Part shown: piece by piece, positions 35,610 to 47,800 of the stretch | How the letters are laid out: the number at the start of each line of letters is the position of its first letter | How positions within the stretch are numbered: the first letter of the stretch is position 1 | DNA from: Chlorella sorokiniana | Taxonomy: Eukaryota > Chlorophyta > Trebouxiophyceae > Chlorellales > Chlorellaceae | DNA: 64,000 bases | Assembly: GCA_025917655.1 (NCBI GenBank) | Contig: CP084619.1 | Location: 4,135,001-4,199,000 of the forward strand | Reading direction: 5' to 3' | Position numbers and translations under genes: made by a program | Notes under the pieces: model-generated | What the model saw: only the letters and a program-made list of their open reading frames with translations | What the model was told of the DNA's origin: nothing | Databases searched by the model: none

Positions 35610-38199
35610 ATGCCCCGATGCTGGGTGATGGTGCTGGGAGACGTTGGGCGCAGCCCGAGAATGCAATATCACGCCTCCTCGCTGTGCAAGACGGTGAGCG
35701 GCTGCTGCCGTTCCCCTGGACCGCCGCCGAGGCGTGGTGCCAACAGATTGCATCCACCATACGCATGTCTTGCACCCTGCAGCCCGGCTATGAGGTGGTT
35801 CTCATCGGCTACCGAGGGGCAGCCCTGATTGAGGAGCTGCAGGAGCCGACTGAGGCTGGTCGGCTGTCGGTGGCTTACCTGCCAGACCTGTGAGCAGGGG
35901 GACAGCCAGCCTGCAGCCACAGGCGCCCTGCCTTGTGTTCGAAGGCAGCACATGAGCACTCTTTCTGGTTCCAACTGTGAGCCTCATGCACAGCTTGCGC
36001 CTGGTGTATGCCTGCCCTGGCCTGAGCCCGTTCTGTGCTCCGTGCCGCCTCCTGCAGGCCGCCGCTGCTGCGCCGCCTGCCACGCGCCCTGGGCCTGCTG
36101 GTCAAGGCGGCCTTCCAGCTGCTGAGCCTGCTGTGGGCGCTGCTGGTGGCGCTGCCCCGCCCGACGCCATCCTGCTGCAGCTGCCACCCGCGGTGCCGAC
36201 CATGGTGGCATGCCGCCTGGCCGCTGCCCGCCACCGCGCCCGCCTCGTCTTCGACTGGCACAACTTTGCCTACACCCTGATGGCCATCGGCATGGGGCCC
36301 AGGCACCCTCTGGTCAGTGCGGGGGCAGAGAGTGGGCTGGGGACAGCCAGCCCCTGACAGCTGGCTGCTTGCCTGGAATGCGCCGTGCCCTGCCTGCTCG
36401 CCTTGGGACGGCAGCGGCTCCGGGTGCCGCTGTCAGTAGGCAAGGACCATTTCTGGCACCGCCCCCGCCCTCCCCCGCCAGCAGGTGCGGCTGGCCGAGC
36501 GGTACGAGCGGTATTTGGGGCGTACCGCGCACGCCTCGCTGTGCGTGACGCGCGATGCAGGCTGAGCTGGCGCGGCACTGGGGCGTGCCTGCAACCGTGT
36601 TTTACGACCGCCCGCCCGACTTCTTTCGAGCAGCCAGCCTGCAGGTGAAGGTGGCGGAATGCCGGGGGTGCCGGCGGCAGCCAGACGGCTGCTGCATACA
36701 AGGCTGCACACGCTGAGCTTTTCCTAGGCCAGGCTGTCCTGCTGCACGTGGCTTGATGCCTTGCCGCCACTGCCCCGCCCCTTAACTGCCACGCAGGAGA
36801 AGCACGAGCTGCTGCTCAAGCTGCAGCCGGAGTTGGCCCGCGGGCTGCACCCACACGACTGGGTGGCCCAGCTGTATGCGGGCGGCGAGCTGGCGCCAGG
36901 CCACACGCTGTGCACGCAGCGGGGCGGCGGCGCGGTGCGGGAGCGGCGGGGCCGCCCCGCCATCGTGGTCAGCAGCACGAGCTGGACCCCGGATGAGGAC
37001 TTTGGGCTGCTCCTCAAGGCGGCCGAGGTGACAGGGAAAACAGGAAAACTGTGATTCATCCTCCGGCATTGCACCCCTGCAGCGCGCCGCCCTCCATTCC
37101 CACACGCCGACAAACTTCCCTGACCGCCGCCACACGCCGCCCTCCACTCCATCCGGCCTGCTTCCCTCCCTGACCCCTGCCCCGCAGCTCTATGACAGTC
37201 GCGCCCGCCGCTCACGGCGCATCTCCCTCTACCCGCGCCTGCTGGTGCTGGTGACGGGGCGGGGCCCGCAGCGGCAGCGGTACGAGCAGTACATGGCTGA
37301 CGCGGACCTGCGCCACGTGGCCTTCCGGTGCGGCCCATGCTGCTGCCTCGCGGCTCGCCCTGCAGCCTGCATGCGCCGCCGCAGCGCACCCCAACACCAA
37401 CACGATCCACGCAAGCGCAGCTGAACTCCGTCTGGAAAGTTGGTGTGCAACGCGCTCGTGCCGCCTTCTTTTGTCGGGTTCCCCCTTGCCCGCACACACC
37501 CCTGTGCCGCCCCCTCACCCTCCCACCCAATACAGCACGCTGTGGCTGGAGCCTGAGGACTACCCGCGCCTGCTGGGCTCCGCTGACCTGGGGGTTTCGC
37601 TGCATGCCTCCTCCTCAGGCCTCGACCTGCCCATGAAGGCGAGAACGGGAACGGGTCGGGGGCGGCCTGGCAGCTTCCGCTGTGCCGCAGACTTGGAGTT
37701 TGTGAAGAGGCAATGCAGATAGGGCCGACACAAAGCATGCGGCGGGGCGCTGAACTCGCCACTCTCGTCGCAGTTGCTCTTCGCGCTGCTGCTGGCCACA
37801 CGGCAGGCCGGCCTGGCTCACTTCGTGGGCACCGGCAGGCAGGCAGTCGGCTCTGTCGCTTCTGACGCTCAGCCCTTTCGTTCCTGGCTTGCGCAGGTGG
37901 TGGACATGTTTGGGTGTGGCCTGCCCGTGTGTGCGCTGGGCTACAGCTGCATCGGCGAGCTGGTGTCGCACGGCACCAACGGCCTGCTCTTCAGCACCCC
38001 CACCAGCTGGCGCAGCAGCTGATCGAGTGCTTCCGGGGGAGAGCGCCGAAGACGCGCTGGGCACCCCGCTGCTGGCGCAGCTGCGGAGGGGGTGGAGGGG
38101 GCAACCATGGCGCGCTGGCACGACTCGTGGCGCAAGACGGCGCTGCCGGTGCTGGAGGGCGGCGCCGCCGCCGCGCCAAAAGTGAAGAAGCGGGCTTGA
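35610..38199 (+). CDS. ALG1: ALG1 chitobiosyldiphosphodolichol beta-mannosyltransferase
   Basis: Adds the first mannose (from GDP-mannose) to GlcNAc2-PP-dolichol on the cytosolic face of the ER, in N-glycan precursor synthesis (GT33). Exon 1 (35610-35693) gives the family N-terminus [20 protein letters not shown]. Exon 2 (35783-35889) gives [18 protein letters not shown] and exon 3 starts at 36058. Then [108 protein letters not shown] and [14 protein letters not shown], in order. The membrane-associated stretch [18 protein letters not shown] lies in exon 3. The stop at 38197-38199 follows a basic PKVKKRA tail. One-base slips occur near 36165, 36525 and 38010. All family blocks are present, so the enzyme should be active. 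Confidence 0.93.
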
Positions 38200-38452
38200 G
38201 CTGAACGGCTGGCCGAGGGCGGCTTGGTTGCCGCCGCTACCCCAGCATATGCCGAGTGTGATGGAAGCCGTACCGGCGTTGCAGCCTGACGTCACAACTT
38301 GTTGCGAGCGCTGGCTCCCGGTTGGCGGCCAACCAAGGTGCCCAGTTGGCGGCGAAGTGCACCAGGGCGTTCTGGACCGTCGCTGGCATTTAACGAATCC
38401 CGTGATTTTCCCTTCTGGCTGTCGGGCCCCGTTAGGCCTCCAGCGCACCGAT

Positions 38453-38464
38453 ATGCGGCGATGA
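38453..38464 (+). promoter_or_regulatory. Three-codon uORF overlapping the next start (ATGA)
   Basis: ATG CGG CGA TGA: the uORF stop overlaps the main ATG at 38461 by two bases (ATGA). Such an overlap can couple or dampen initiation at the main start. Confidence 0.6.
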
Positions 38465-41400
38465 CAAGGCCCGCCCCTTTGGCTGAGGCGTTGGGGAGGT
38501 CACGACAGGCGTTGAACGACCTGGACGTGAGTTGCGGCATGTTTGCACACATTCACCGCATTCTGAAGGCTCTTGTCGAGAGGCGGCACACAACATCCCT
38601 GTTATGCCCGTTTCGCAGGCCTCCATCCTTCAGGCTAGCCAATGTCTCGCTGGTTTTGATGATCTAAAGGCTCAGGCCGTCAAGGTGCTCGGATATGACC
38701 CCACCCTCCCCGCGGTGAGAGGCGGGTGGCAGCGGTGGGCGTCTTGAGCAGCTTGATACAAGTGGCGCCCAAGCATCTCGTGGTGCCATTTGTTGGAGCG
38801 GCGGCTATGAACTGTGGTGGATGTGTGCAGGCATTTTCATGGAAGGCCGACCTCAAGGGGCAGGGCGACGTGCAAACTGGGCACATCGGCACAGCGGCTC
38901 CCGCTGTGGCTCAGGGGCTCCGCGCTCCTGCCGCTCCGGCTGCGCATGTTGACACAGCCCTGTCTGCGCAACCACTGCATGGAGAAGAAAGTGTGGAAGG
39001 TTCCCTCCGAGCGCCAGGCATGCGGGCCGAGATCGTCTGTGCTGAGCAGCAGCAGCAGCAGCAGCAGGGGCAGGTGTCGCAGGCACATGACGCAGGTGTG
39101 CAGGCTGCAGCCAGGTTTCAGCAGAACACGGGTGGCAGCGTCGACACCCTTGGAGCAGGCCACGCCTCAGGCGGCTCTGTTCCCGCAGCAGAAGGCGAGG
39201 CGCCGCGGGCGGGTGCAAGAGCTACACCCCCAGCTGAGCCTGTGGTGCAGCACGAGGCAGCGGTGGGCACAGCAGGGCGCCCGAAAACAAACGCCGCCAG
39301 CAGCAGCAGGGTCAACCTGGCGCCCTTGCAGGCATTATGGCGGCAGGGAGCAACCCAGGCAGGCTGCACAGGCAGGGTCCTAGAAGCGGGACCGCCGTTT
39401 GCTGCAGCAGCCTGTGGTGCCCAGTCGGGCGTGCCAGATGGCCAGCAGCAACAACAGCCTGTGCAGCAGCAACAGCAGCAAGAAGTGCCGCAGCAGGAGG
39501 AACAGTTGCAGCAGCGGCCGCCACAGCAGCAGCAGGAAAAGCAGCTTCAGCCGCCACAGCACCAGACCGAGCAGCAGCACCGGCACGCAGCTGGATGGTA
39601 CAGCCAGCCGCCTCAGCAGATGGGAACGCGCACCGATCTGGCTGCCTCCAGCGCCTTTGAGGCCTCTGCCGCGTGTGCACCAGGCGTGCAGCCGGCGCAC
39701 CCGGCCGCAGCGGCAGCAGCAGGCGGCAAGGGGCAGGTTGTGGAGGTGGTTCACATCAGTAGCGATGAGGAGGACCTTCTGCCCTTGGCCCAGCGGCGGC
39801 GCAGGCTTCTTGAAGCCCTTCAGCAGCAGGGGCAGCCGCCCACTAAGCGCGCCAACAGGCAGCAGCAGCCAGGGGGTCAACTACCCGGGAGGACGTGCAT
39901 CGCGTTCGTCACGAGGCCGTGCAGGCTGACGAGCTGATGGAAGGGGTGGAGGAAGAGCCGCGGAGGGCGGCAGCGCAGGCAGCCGGGATGCAGGAGCAGG
40001 CACAGGCTCAGCAGCAGGGGCAGGGGCCCCAGCCGCCCTCCCCTCGCTCCCCTCCTGCATCTCCCGGGTGGCAGGCGCCGCCGCCAGAGCGGCACCCGCA
40101 GCAGCACGGCGGCGAGGAGCTGCCCAGCCGGCAGCAGAGCGAGGTGGTGGATCTTGTGAGCAGCGCCAGCGGCAGCGACAGCGGCGAGGAGCTGCCTTGC
40201 CTCGGCAGCGGCAGCAGCGGGCCAGGAGCAGGCGCGGGCCGTAGGTGGGACCAGCGCAGCGGGCAGCCCTCACCGGCTAGTCAGCAGCAGCATGCACAGC
40301 AGCGGCAGCAAACCGGGCCAGGGTGGTTGGGGGCGGGGGTTCTGGCAGGACACGGCCAGGTGCCCCCGCCATCCAAGTGGTATGCAGTGGTCAAGGGGCG
40401 GCGGCCAGGCCTGTACACCACTTGGACTGACTGCGCAGGTGGGGGAGGAGGGGGAGCGGTACTGCTGGTCCCATTGTTTGCCCTTGGTGTGAGAGTAGCG
40501 ACGGCGCAGAGTGGCGTCCCATCCCCAGGTTGCCCACACAACCGGGAAGCTTCGTCCACGTTGCTTCCTTCCGCCGCTGCACACCTGCACTGGCTTGCAC
40601 AGTGCGCAGACTTTCGTTGCACACGCGCTGCCGCTGCAGGCCAAGTTCTGGGCTTCCGGAGCGGCGAGTACAAGACGTTCTCGACAGAGGAAGCTGCGCG
40701 GCAGTACTTGCAGCAGCGCGGCGTGGACTCGGCAGCTTTTCCGGCACCGCAGCAGCAGCGGCAGCCAGAGGCGACCCAACATGCGCCGCTAGATGCTGCA
40801 GACGGCAGGCAGGCTGCCACGGGCTCTGCAGATGTGGCCAGCGATGTCGGAAGGCGTGCAAGCGATGTCGGCGCTGCCAGCAGCGGAGAGGACGAGGCTC
40901 AGGGGGAGGTGGGGGCCGACAGCGGCAGCGGCAGCGGCTCCCGGGCGCCTTCCAGTTTGCCGACCCCGACGCTGCCCGCCAGTTCCGCCAGAACTTTTCC
41001 GCCGCTGCACGTCCCGGGAGAGGAGCGGGCGCTGGCGGCCGCGGAGGCCGCGTCGCCGGCGCAAAGCGGCGGCGAAAGGCTGCGACCAGCGGATCGGCGA
41101 GCGCGCCGCCAAGCCCAGCTTGGTTGACAAGAAGGAGCAGCAGGCGTGGGAGGCGTTTGCCAAGGTGTGGCGGGAGAAGAACAAGCCGTCTGAGGAGCGC
41201 ATCCAAGAGATCAAGAAGGAGGCGGCGGCGGCGCAGCGTGAGCGCGACGTGCAGGCGCAGGCCGCCGCCGCCGCACGGCAGGCTGCCTCGGCCGCGGCGG
41301 CGTCGCAGGGCCTCAAAACGCCGCTGGATCGGCTCCACGCGGAACGGGCGGCGGGGGGCGGCGGCAGGGGCGCCCCCGCTGCGGAGCCCGCGGCGGCTGC

Positions 41401-42062
41401 GCCGGGTGAAGCGGGGGCGCCTCGCCGCCCACCAACCACCTCCGGCTCTCCCAATGCCGACCGACGCACCTTCCACCGCCACGCGTGCCAGGCCAAGGTG
41501 GCCGGCCTCACCTCCTTTGCCCAGGCACGTCCTGATGTGCTGGCTGCACAGCTCTGGGCTGCTGGCCAGGCAGCTCGCAATGCTTCTCCTCCGCCTGCAC
41601 GCTTTGCCGCTGCGGCGCCCTGCCCCTCCTTCCCGTTGACCACAAGGCGATGGCCCCCATCTTCCCCTTCTTTTCCCCCTGAGCAGGTTCTGCGTGCCTT
41701 CAAGGTGCCCTGCGACCCCTTGCGGCTGAAGGAGGCGTACCGCACTGCGGTACGCATGTACCACCCTGACTCGAACTCAAAGGAGAAGGTGGGCCGTGGT
41801 ACCGCACCCCTGCCACAATCCCTGTAGAGCAGTACACACGGGGATGAGCGGCAGGCAGACAACACCTGGGCTGAAGCAGCTGCGCTGTCCAGGCATCCAA
41901 CCTGCCAAGCGGCATCCGGGCGCCAGGCGGGCGCCCGCCTGCGCTGCCCAACCGTCGCGCCGCCGCCTGCCCCGCATGCAGGTGTGGCGCACCGAGGAGC
42001 AGCGGGAGCAGGCTGAGGAGGTGATGAAGGTGATCAACGAGCGCAAGCCAGACAGCCTGTAG
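38461..42062 (+). CDS. SUMO-interacting-motif, RNase-H1-type hybrid-binding and J-like domain protein
   Basis: Exons 38461-38526, 38619-38714, 38831-40438, 40640-about 41541, about 41687-41788 and 41981-42062. After a helical N-terminus comes a long disordered Q/P/A-rich region with CAG-coded polyQ (39045-39068 and 39460-39540). Two stretches fit SUMO-interacting motifs: VVEVVHISSDEEDL (39737-39778) and EVVDLVSSASGSDSGEE (from 40141). KWYAVVKGRRPGLYTTWTDC (to 40438) plus VLGFRSGEYKTFSTEEAARQ (from 40640) is the hybrid-binding domain of eukaryotic RNase H1 (Cauli_VI), which grips RNA:DNA hybrids. No RNase H catalytic domain follows. Instead there is a charged KKEQQAWEAFAKVWREKNK helix and a J-like end, LKEAYRTAVRMYHPDSN with HPD at 41762-41770. 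A G-run slip near 39876 must be bridged, and others near 40930-41110. One gene rather than two is inferred from unbroken exon flow. Confidence 0.72.
39045..39068. repeat. CAG trinucleotide run (polyQ)
   Basis: A short uninterrupted CAG run within the coding exon of the SIM/HBD/J-like gene. Similar CAG-rich stretches recur at about 39440-39540. Confidence 0.85.
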
Positions 42063-42249
42063 CCCCAGCCAGCCGCCAACCCCTGTGCTGGGCCCGCTGG
42101 CCCTCGTTGTCGCCCGCCGCCGCTGCCCTGCCGACGCACCCTCGGACCTAAGGAGTGCCCCTTGCGCATAACAAGACAGCTCCCCCATTGCTGCATTCCA
42201 TTTTTTATAGTTTTCCTGCAGTACTTGCACACACACCTGTATACCCGTT

Positions 42250-42254
42250 TTACA
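42250..42254 (-). promoter_or_regulatory. Poly(A) signal TGTAA of the second ankyrin gene
   Basis: Reads TGTAA on the minus strand about 100 nt after the stop at 42353. The plus-strand gene ends only 188 bp to the left, so the two 3' UTRs face each other closely. Confidence 0.5.
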
Positions 42255-42352
42255 CAATGCGAGCTAGACCCTTCAGATTGAGGGAGAGAGGGGCGCCACA
42301 AGCCCGGGTGGATCCCAGTAAGCATACACAGGGCTGCACCGTTGCAGGAGCA

Positions 42353-44371
42353 TCACACCCAGGCGGACATGGGGTGGGCAGCGAGGCGCAGAATGTGCAG
42401 TACCACATCCGGTGGCAAGCTGGCCAGGCCCGTCCTGCCCCGGTGTGCTGCCAGCAGCACCGTTGCCGCAGCCGTGCCAAAGCCTTCTGGCCAGGCGCGA
42501 TGGTGGGCGGGGCTCCAGTAAGTGGGTCCCTTTGCCGCATGAAGCATGCTGCACAGGACAGGAATTGCAGAGGCTTGTCGAGGGAGCACGTCAAATGATG
42601 CCCCACCCCGTACCAACCAAAGCATGACCGCTTCAACAGCAGACCACCCCCCACCCCACCACATCAACCCACCCACCCGCGACTCTCCCCACCCCACCTG
42701 CCCCAGGAGTTGAAAACCACAGCACCAGCCTGCTGCGCTCACCAGCGTTTCAAGCGGGTATACTTGGGATCGTCACTGAAAGGGTCCAGCGCCTCCCGCT
42801 CCGAGCTGTCATCCAGCTGCAGGAAGCGGGGCGGTACCACGCAGCGGTACACCGCCGGCCGCACGTCCGCTGCTGCAAGGGCCTCCAGGATGCGCAGGGC
42901 GCTGCGCTCGTAGCGGATGTGGATGGGGTGGAAGAACACCTGCCGGCGAGGGACAGGGGACAGAATGGTCCTTCTTCAATAGCCGGAGGACAGGCGAAAG
43001 GGTTGGCAAGATGCTGCACCAATCAATCGAAAGGAGTGGCAAGATGCTCCAGGCCAGGGACCGATCGCAAGGACGCTGTGTGCCCCCCAACCGTGCTTGA
43101 GGTGAGGGGCAGCATGCGTGCCTTGTCTGCCAGCGTGCGCAGCGTGCGGTGCACCGGGCAGCTCCAGCACTCGGCCACCACCCGCAGGCTGGGGCGGCGC
43201 GCGCCGACGGCGGGCACCCCGCAGGCCAGCAAGGCCTCCACCCCCTCAGCCGACAGCTGGTCCACCGCTCGCAGCAGGTCCACAGCCGCCACTGCGGCGC
43301 CAGCCTGGCACAGCATGCGCACCAGCCGAGCGGCGGTGCCAGCTGGCGCGACGGTGGCGGCCACCGACAGCAGGCTGCGACCGTAGTGGTCGGTTGCGGA
43401 CAACGCCAGGGGCAGGCCGCTGCTCAGCAGCCGCTGCAGGAGCTGAACGTCACCGCTGCGTGTGGCAGCGTGCAGAGCACTGCCCAGCACCGCCACATCC
43501 TCGGCGGGAAGCTGGCCGCCCGACGCCGCTGCTTGCTGCTGCAGGCAGCGGAGGGCGTACCCGCACAGCTCCCAGTGCCGCCGCTCCGCCGCACATAGCA
43601 GCAGCTGCGCCGGCTGGCTGGCTGTCGCCCAGGCAGAGCGAGCTCGCCGCCCGCTGCTGCTCCAGGCGTCTAAGCAGGCAGTCGGCAGTGGCAACCCGCC
43701 CAGTGCCAATCAAGTGCGCCAGCCAGCTGCCGGGCTGCTCCGCTCGGCAGCGCGCCAGGCAGTCCCCTCCCTGGCGCAGGATGGCCTCGGCGATCACGTC
43801 TGCAGCGCCCGGCGCCAGCCCGGTGAGGGGCGTGACGCCGTGGCCGCCGCCACACGGGTCGGCTCCCAGGCTCAGCAGCTGGCGCACCATCTGCACGCTC
43901 TTCATGCTGAAGGGGGCAGAGGAGGCCCATTGGCACATTCTCAGTGCTGCAGGATAGTTGCCAGACACATGCTGGCCACAAGCGCAGGCACAGGGCGGCA
44001 AAATTGCTGCGTCTCTTGCCTGGCGGCCAGGGCGAGGGGCGTGGAGCCAGGCAGAAGGAGCCCCAAGCTGTGCCGCAGGTGCTCCCCGAAAAACGGGCCC
44101 AGCTTCCCCTGCAGCTCCCTCAGGGCTGCAGCGCCCTTCCCTGGATGTCCTGCCCGACCGCGGCGTCCAGCGGGGCTCCCGCCGCCGCCAGCGGGGCGAG
44201 GAGGTCGTGGCTGCGTGAGAGCACCGCCAGATGCAGCGAGGTGATGCCACAGGGCCCCACATGGCTGAACTGCTCCGTGCGGTCGCCGCGTTTCAGCATG
44301 CGGTGCACCGCGCGGTTGTCGCACGCCAGCAGCGCGTCAAACAGGGCGCTGGGCGGCGGGCATGCGGCCAT
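42353..44371 (-). CDS. Large ankyrin-repeat protein with F-box-like C-terminus
   Basis: The start MAACPPPSALFDALLACDNR leads straight into ankyrin-type helices: AVHRMLKRGDRTEQFSHVG, GITSLHLAVLSRSHDLLAPL, GSTPLALAARQ, MVRQLLSLGADPCGGGHGVT, LGSALHAATRSGDVQLLQRL and GRSLLSVAATVAPAGTAARL. A later exon (about 42940-42745) encodes FFHPIHIRYERSALRILEAL and RCVVPPRFLQLDDSSEREAL. The last exon gives LLAAHRGRTGLASLPPDVVL and HILRLAAHPMSAWV; the LPPDVVLHILRLA part resembles the first helix of an F-box, but the rest of that domain is missing, so no ligase role is claimed. Slips occur near 44140 and 43610. Partners unknown. Confidence 0.75.
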
Positions 44372-44827
44372 CGCTGCGCGGCGCCTAAACAGCCGGCGGG
44401 AGCGGCACCTCCCAGCGGCGGCGGCGGCGGCAGGGCGCAGCCATGTCGTTTCGGAATGGTCTCTCCCCTCCACGAGTGTTCTGCGATCAGAGAAGATTGC
44501 ATCGGGCACTCTTGCTGGAAGGCAGTCACCTTGTCGTGCTTCCGTCTGTGCCCTTTGGAATTCCCGCTTCAAGCTCGCTTAGGCCGCGACAGGCGCTCGT
44601 GCTAGCCCCCATCGCGAATCCCGACCGTGTGCTTACAGGGTGCCAGTAGCGGGAGAGAAAGGGAATGACTAACAGTCTGGCTGCCAACTACATGCGCAGC
44701 TCGCAGCTACAGCAGCACATGAGTAGTCATGGGAAAGCCATGATGCACAGGTAGGTATAGAATCTTCAGAGCAGAAGGTGGCAGCAGTGCGGCGGGGCGG
44801 CGGGGTGGCCGCCGTGTGCCAGGTCCC
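44372..44827. promoter_or_regulatory. Intergenic region upstream of the ankyrin gene
   Basis: Promoter of the ankyrin gene and 3' UTR of cysteine synthase, whose TGTAA reads at 44637-44633 on the minus strand. No gene seen. Confidence 0.4.
44633..44637 (-). promoter_or_regulatory. Poly(A) signal TGTAA of the cysteine synthase gene
   Basis: About 190 nt after the stop at 44828. Confidence 0.5.
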
Positions 44828-47800
44828 TCAGAGCTTGGCCTCCCTGGTTTCCTGTCGATCCTCGCCGCTTTTCTCCTTCCAGCTGCCGGGCATCGCGTCC
44901 TCCATGTCAGCATCCCTGCAAGCAGAGCGCAGGCGGGGAGGGAGGCGAGGGTTCGTGACCGCACCGTGGATGAGCCTGGCACAAGCCATACAGAGGCAGG
45001 CCAGAGAGCAGGGGCCGCTGCTGGAGGGCTCACTTGCTCCAGATGTGGTTGAACAGGACGGTGGACAGGTAGCGCTCGCCGAACGACGGCAGCACCACCA
45101 CCACCATCTTGCCCCTTGTTCTCCGGCCGCTGGGCAACCCTGCAGCAAACCAGGCGCCGGAGCAGTGTGGCGGCACAGGACACTGCTGCACGCATGCGCC
45201 GGGGTGCAAGCAGCGGCTGGGATGCAGGGCAGACACGCGGCGAGCGGATCGGTGGCGCGGAGCAGGCTCACTTGATGGCTGCCCACACCGCCGCGCCGCT
45301 GCTGATGCCGCACAGCAGGCCCTCCTCCTGTGGGCAGCGGCCGGCATGACAGCTTCAGTGGGGGTTAAGCATACCCAGGCCCGCAAACCCCCATCCAGCC
45401 TCGGCTGTCGTGTCGCCGATCACACCGCCCCGCACGCCGTCTCCCTCCCTCCCTCCTTCCACTGGCCCCTGCCGCCGCCCAGCGCCGCCCCTCGACCAGC
45501 CGCCACCGCCGCCGCCTCGCACCGTGGCCAGACGTCGCGCCATGGCCACCGCGTCTGCGCTGGTCACGCGCATCACTTCGTCCAGCAGGGACACATCCAG
45601 CACCTTGGGCACAAAGCCGGCGCCGATTCCCTGGATCTGCGGGTGGGGGACAGGGGTGGGAGGGGAGGGGGGCATATACATGAGTCGGGTCGCTGGATAG
45701 ACATTCCAGCCATTCACGAAGTATGTTTGATCGCTCCTGCCCCAGATGAACCCTGGGGCCATGCCGCTGACCTGCGGACGCACAGACTCAGCCCTGCACG
45801 GCCCTCCCCCATCACACCCAACCACCCCCGTGGGCCTGCGCATGAGCCCCCTAGGCCCAGCCGCGGCTCCCCGGCGCCCTGCCTCACCTGGTGGTACCCG
45901 GGCTTGCCGCCGCTCAGCACCGCGCTCTCCGCAGGCTCCACCGCCACCAGCTGCACGCCCGGCTTGCGCTCCTTGAGGTACCGCCCCGCCCCGTGATGGT
46001 ACCGCCGGTGCCCACCCCGCCACCAGGAAGTCGACGGCGCCGCCCGTGTCCCGCCAGATCTCGGGCCCCGTGGTGTCGTAGTGTACCTCGGGGTTGGCTG
46101 CGGTACGGGCAGCGGCACAAGCGAGGCGTTACACACCATCGGTCAGCAAACCACACATTGAGCCCGGGGGGCCAGGGAGGGTGCACTTGGGGGTGACTTG
46201 GGAGGCATGCGCAGCCCGCCAAGCTTCCGTGCATCCCATTCGACGCGGTTGCAGCCAGGGAGCGGGCACCGGGCGAGCGGCGGGTGCGGGCGGGGTGCCC
46301 ACCTGGGTTGTCAAACTGCTGCAGCATGTAGGCGCCAGGGGTGCCCTGCACAATCTCCTCCGCCTTTTTATGGCACCCGTCATGCCCTGAAGGAGGGGAG
46401 CGGGAGGGTGGAGGGCATCAAGGAGGGCCCCATTGCACCAAGAAACTGGCACACCCCCGGCAGCCACCCGCCAGCAGTGCAACATGCCGCCGAGCACCAC
46501 CGCAGCTGCACCGCGGCGGCACCAGCCTCACCAAGCGGCCGCTGGTGAGCACGAGCTCAGCTCCAAAGGCGCGCAGCAGGACGCGGCGCTCCACCGACAT
46601 CGTCTCCGGCATGGTCAGCACCAGCTTGTAGCCCTTGGCAGCGGCGATGTAGGCCAAGCCCACGCCTGGCGCGGGACAGGGGGATCAATCAGTCAAGGGC
46701 ATGACAAGATGGGGCGACGGTGGTGGTGCGTAAGGCCCAGCACAGCCTCTGTCCTATACACACCCGGCTCCCCTGCTGGTTCACCCACGGAGCAGCGCGC
46801 CGCGGGGCCCCTAGTCGTTGCAAAGCAGCCCCCGCACAGCGAACCCCCCCCACCACCACCACCACCACCCCTTCCCCCGCCGCCCCCACCAGTGTTGCCC
46901 GAGGTGGGTTCCACCAAGATTGTCCTGTCGGGGGAGATGAGCCCCGCCGCCTCAGCACGTTTCACCATGTTGAGAGCAATGCGGTCCTTCACTGCGCTCC
47001 CGGGAGCAAGCAACCCCGGGTTGAGCGGCGGTTGGCGGCACCCGCGAGACTCGCCTGCCGCTGCCGCACACTGGCCACCTGCGCTGCAGCGGCAGAGGCC
47101 GCCTGGCCCTGCTGCCGCCGCCACCGTGTCCCGCATCTAACGGCAGCGCCACGGGCCTGTTTTGGGGCTGGCTGCCGCCCCATGCATCGCGCGGGCTACA
47201 TGTGTGGGGCGGCCCCCGCCCCACACGCTGCCAGCAGGCACGCACCCGAGCAGCAAGGCTCCATCAGCTCCAGCTTGCACACGATATCCGCGAAGCACAT
47301 CTCGTTGACCTTGTTGAGGCGCACCTGGGGGGTGGGGGTGGGGGTGGGTGGGGGGGGTGGGGGTGGGGGGCGCAGCGGCAGGGCAGCAGGGTGTGACGGC
47401 AGTGCAGAGCGTAAAAAGCAGGCAGCACCCTGGATGGACTCCTTGATAAGGCTGCAAGATTTAAATAAAACGCAGAACTGCTGCTAAGGTTCAGGCTGGT
47501 GGCGAGGGGGCAGAGCGGCGGTGGCTGCTGGCACGACCCGGGGAGGCTTTTGATGGTACGCAGTGGCAGAGCGGCTGAGGCAATCAGGCTGACGGATTGC
47601 ACATGCAGGGTAGAGGGTTGGCCAGCTCCGACTCACCAACGGCGTGTCGCCAATGATCTCTGTGGCATCCTTCTTGATTCCCGAGCCAGGGGAGCGGCTA
47701 GCGCGTCGCTGGCCGCGGCCGTTGCAGGCGGGCCCCGCCGGCGGCTGCTGCTGCTAATGCCCGCTGCTGCGTGCCGCTGGCTGCCTGCCCTCTGCCGCGC

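Noticed and set aside
40369-40720. Viral origin of the Cauli_VI-type domain
   Set aside because: The same domain is the normal hybrid-binding domain of eukaryotic RNase H1. No other viral or retroelement gene, and no terminal repeats, are nearby.
42353-42420. A full F-box in the second ankyrin protein
   Set aside because: Only the first helix pattern LPPDVVLHILRLA is present before the stop; the rest of the domain is missing.
47540-47600. A tRNA-like start (GCAGAGCGGCTGAGGC)
   Set aside because: It resembles a type II tRNA D arm, but no acceptor stem, anticodon stem or T arm can be folded around it.
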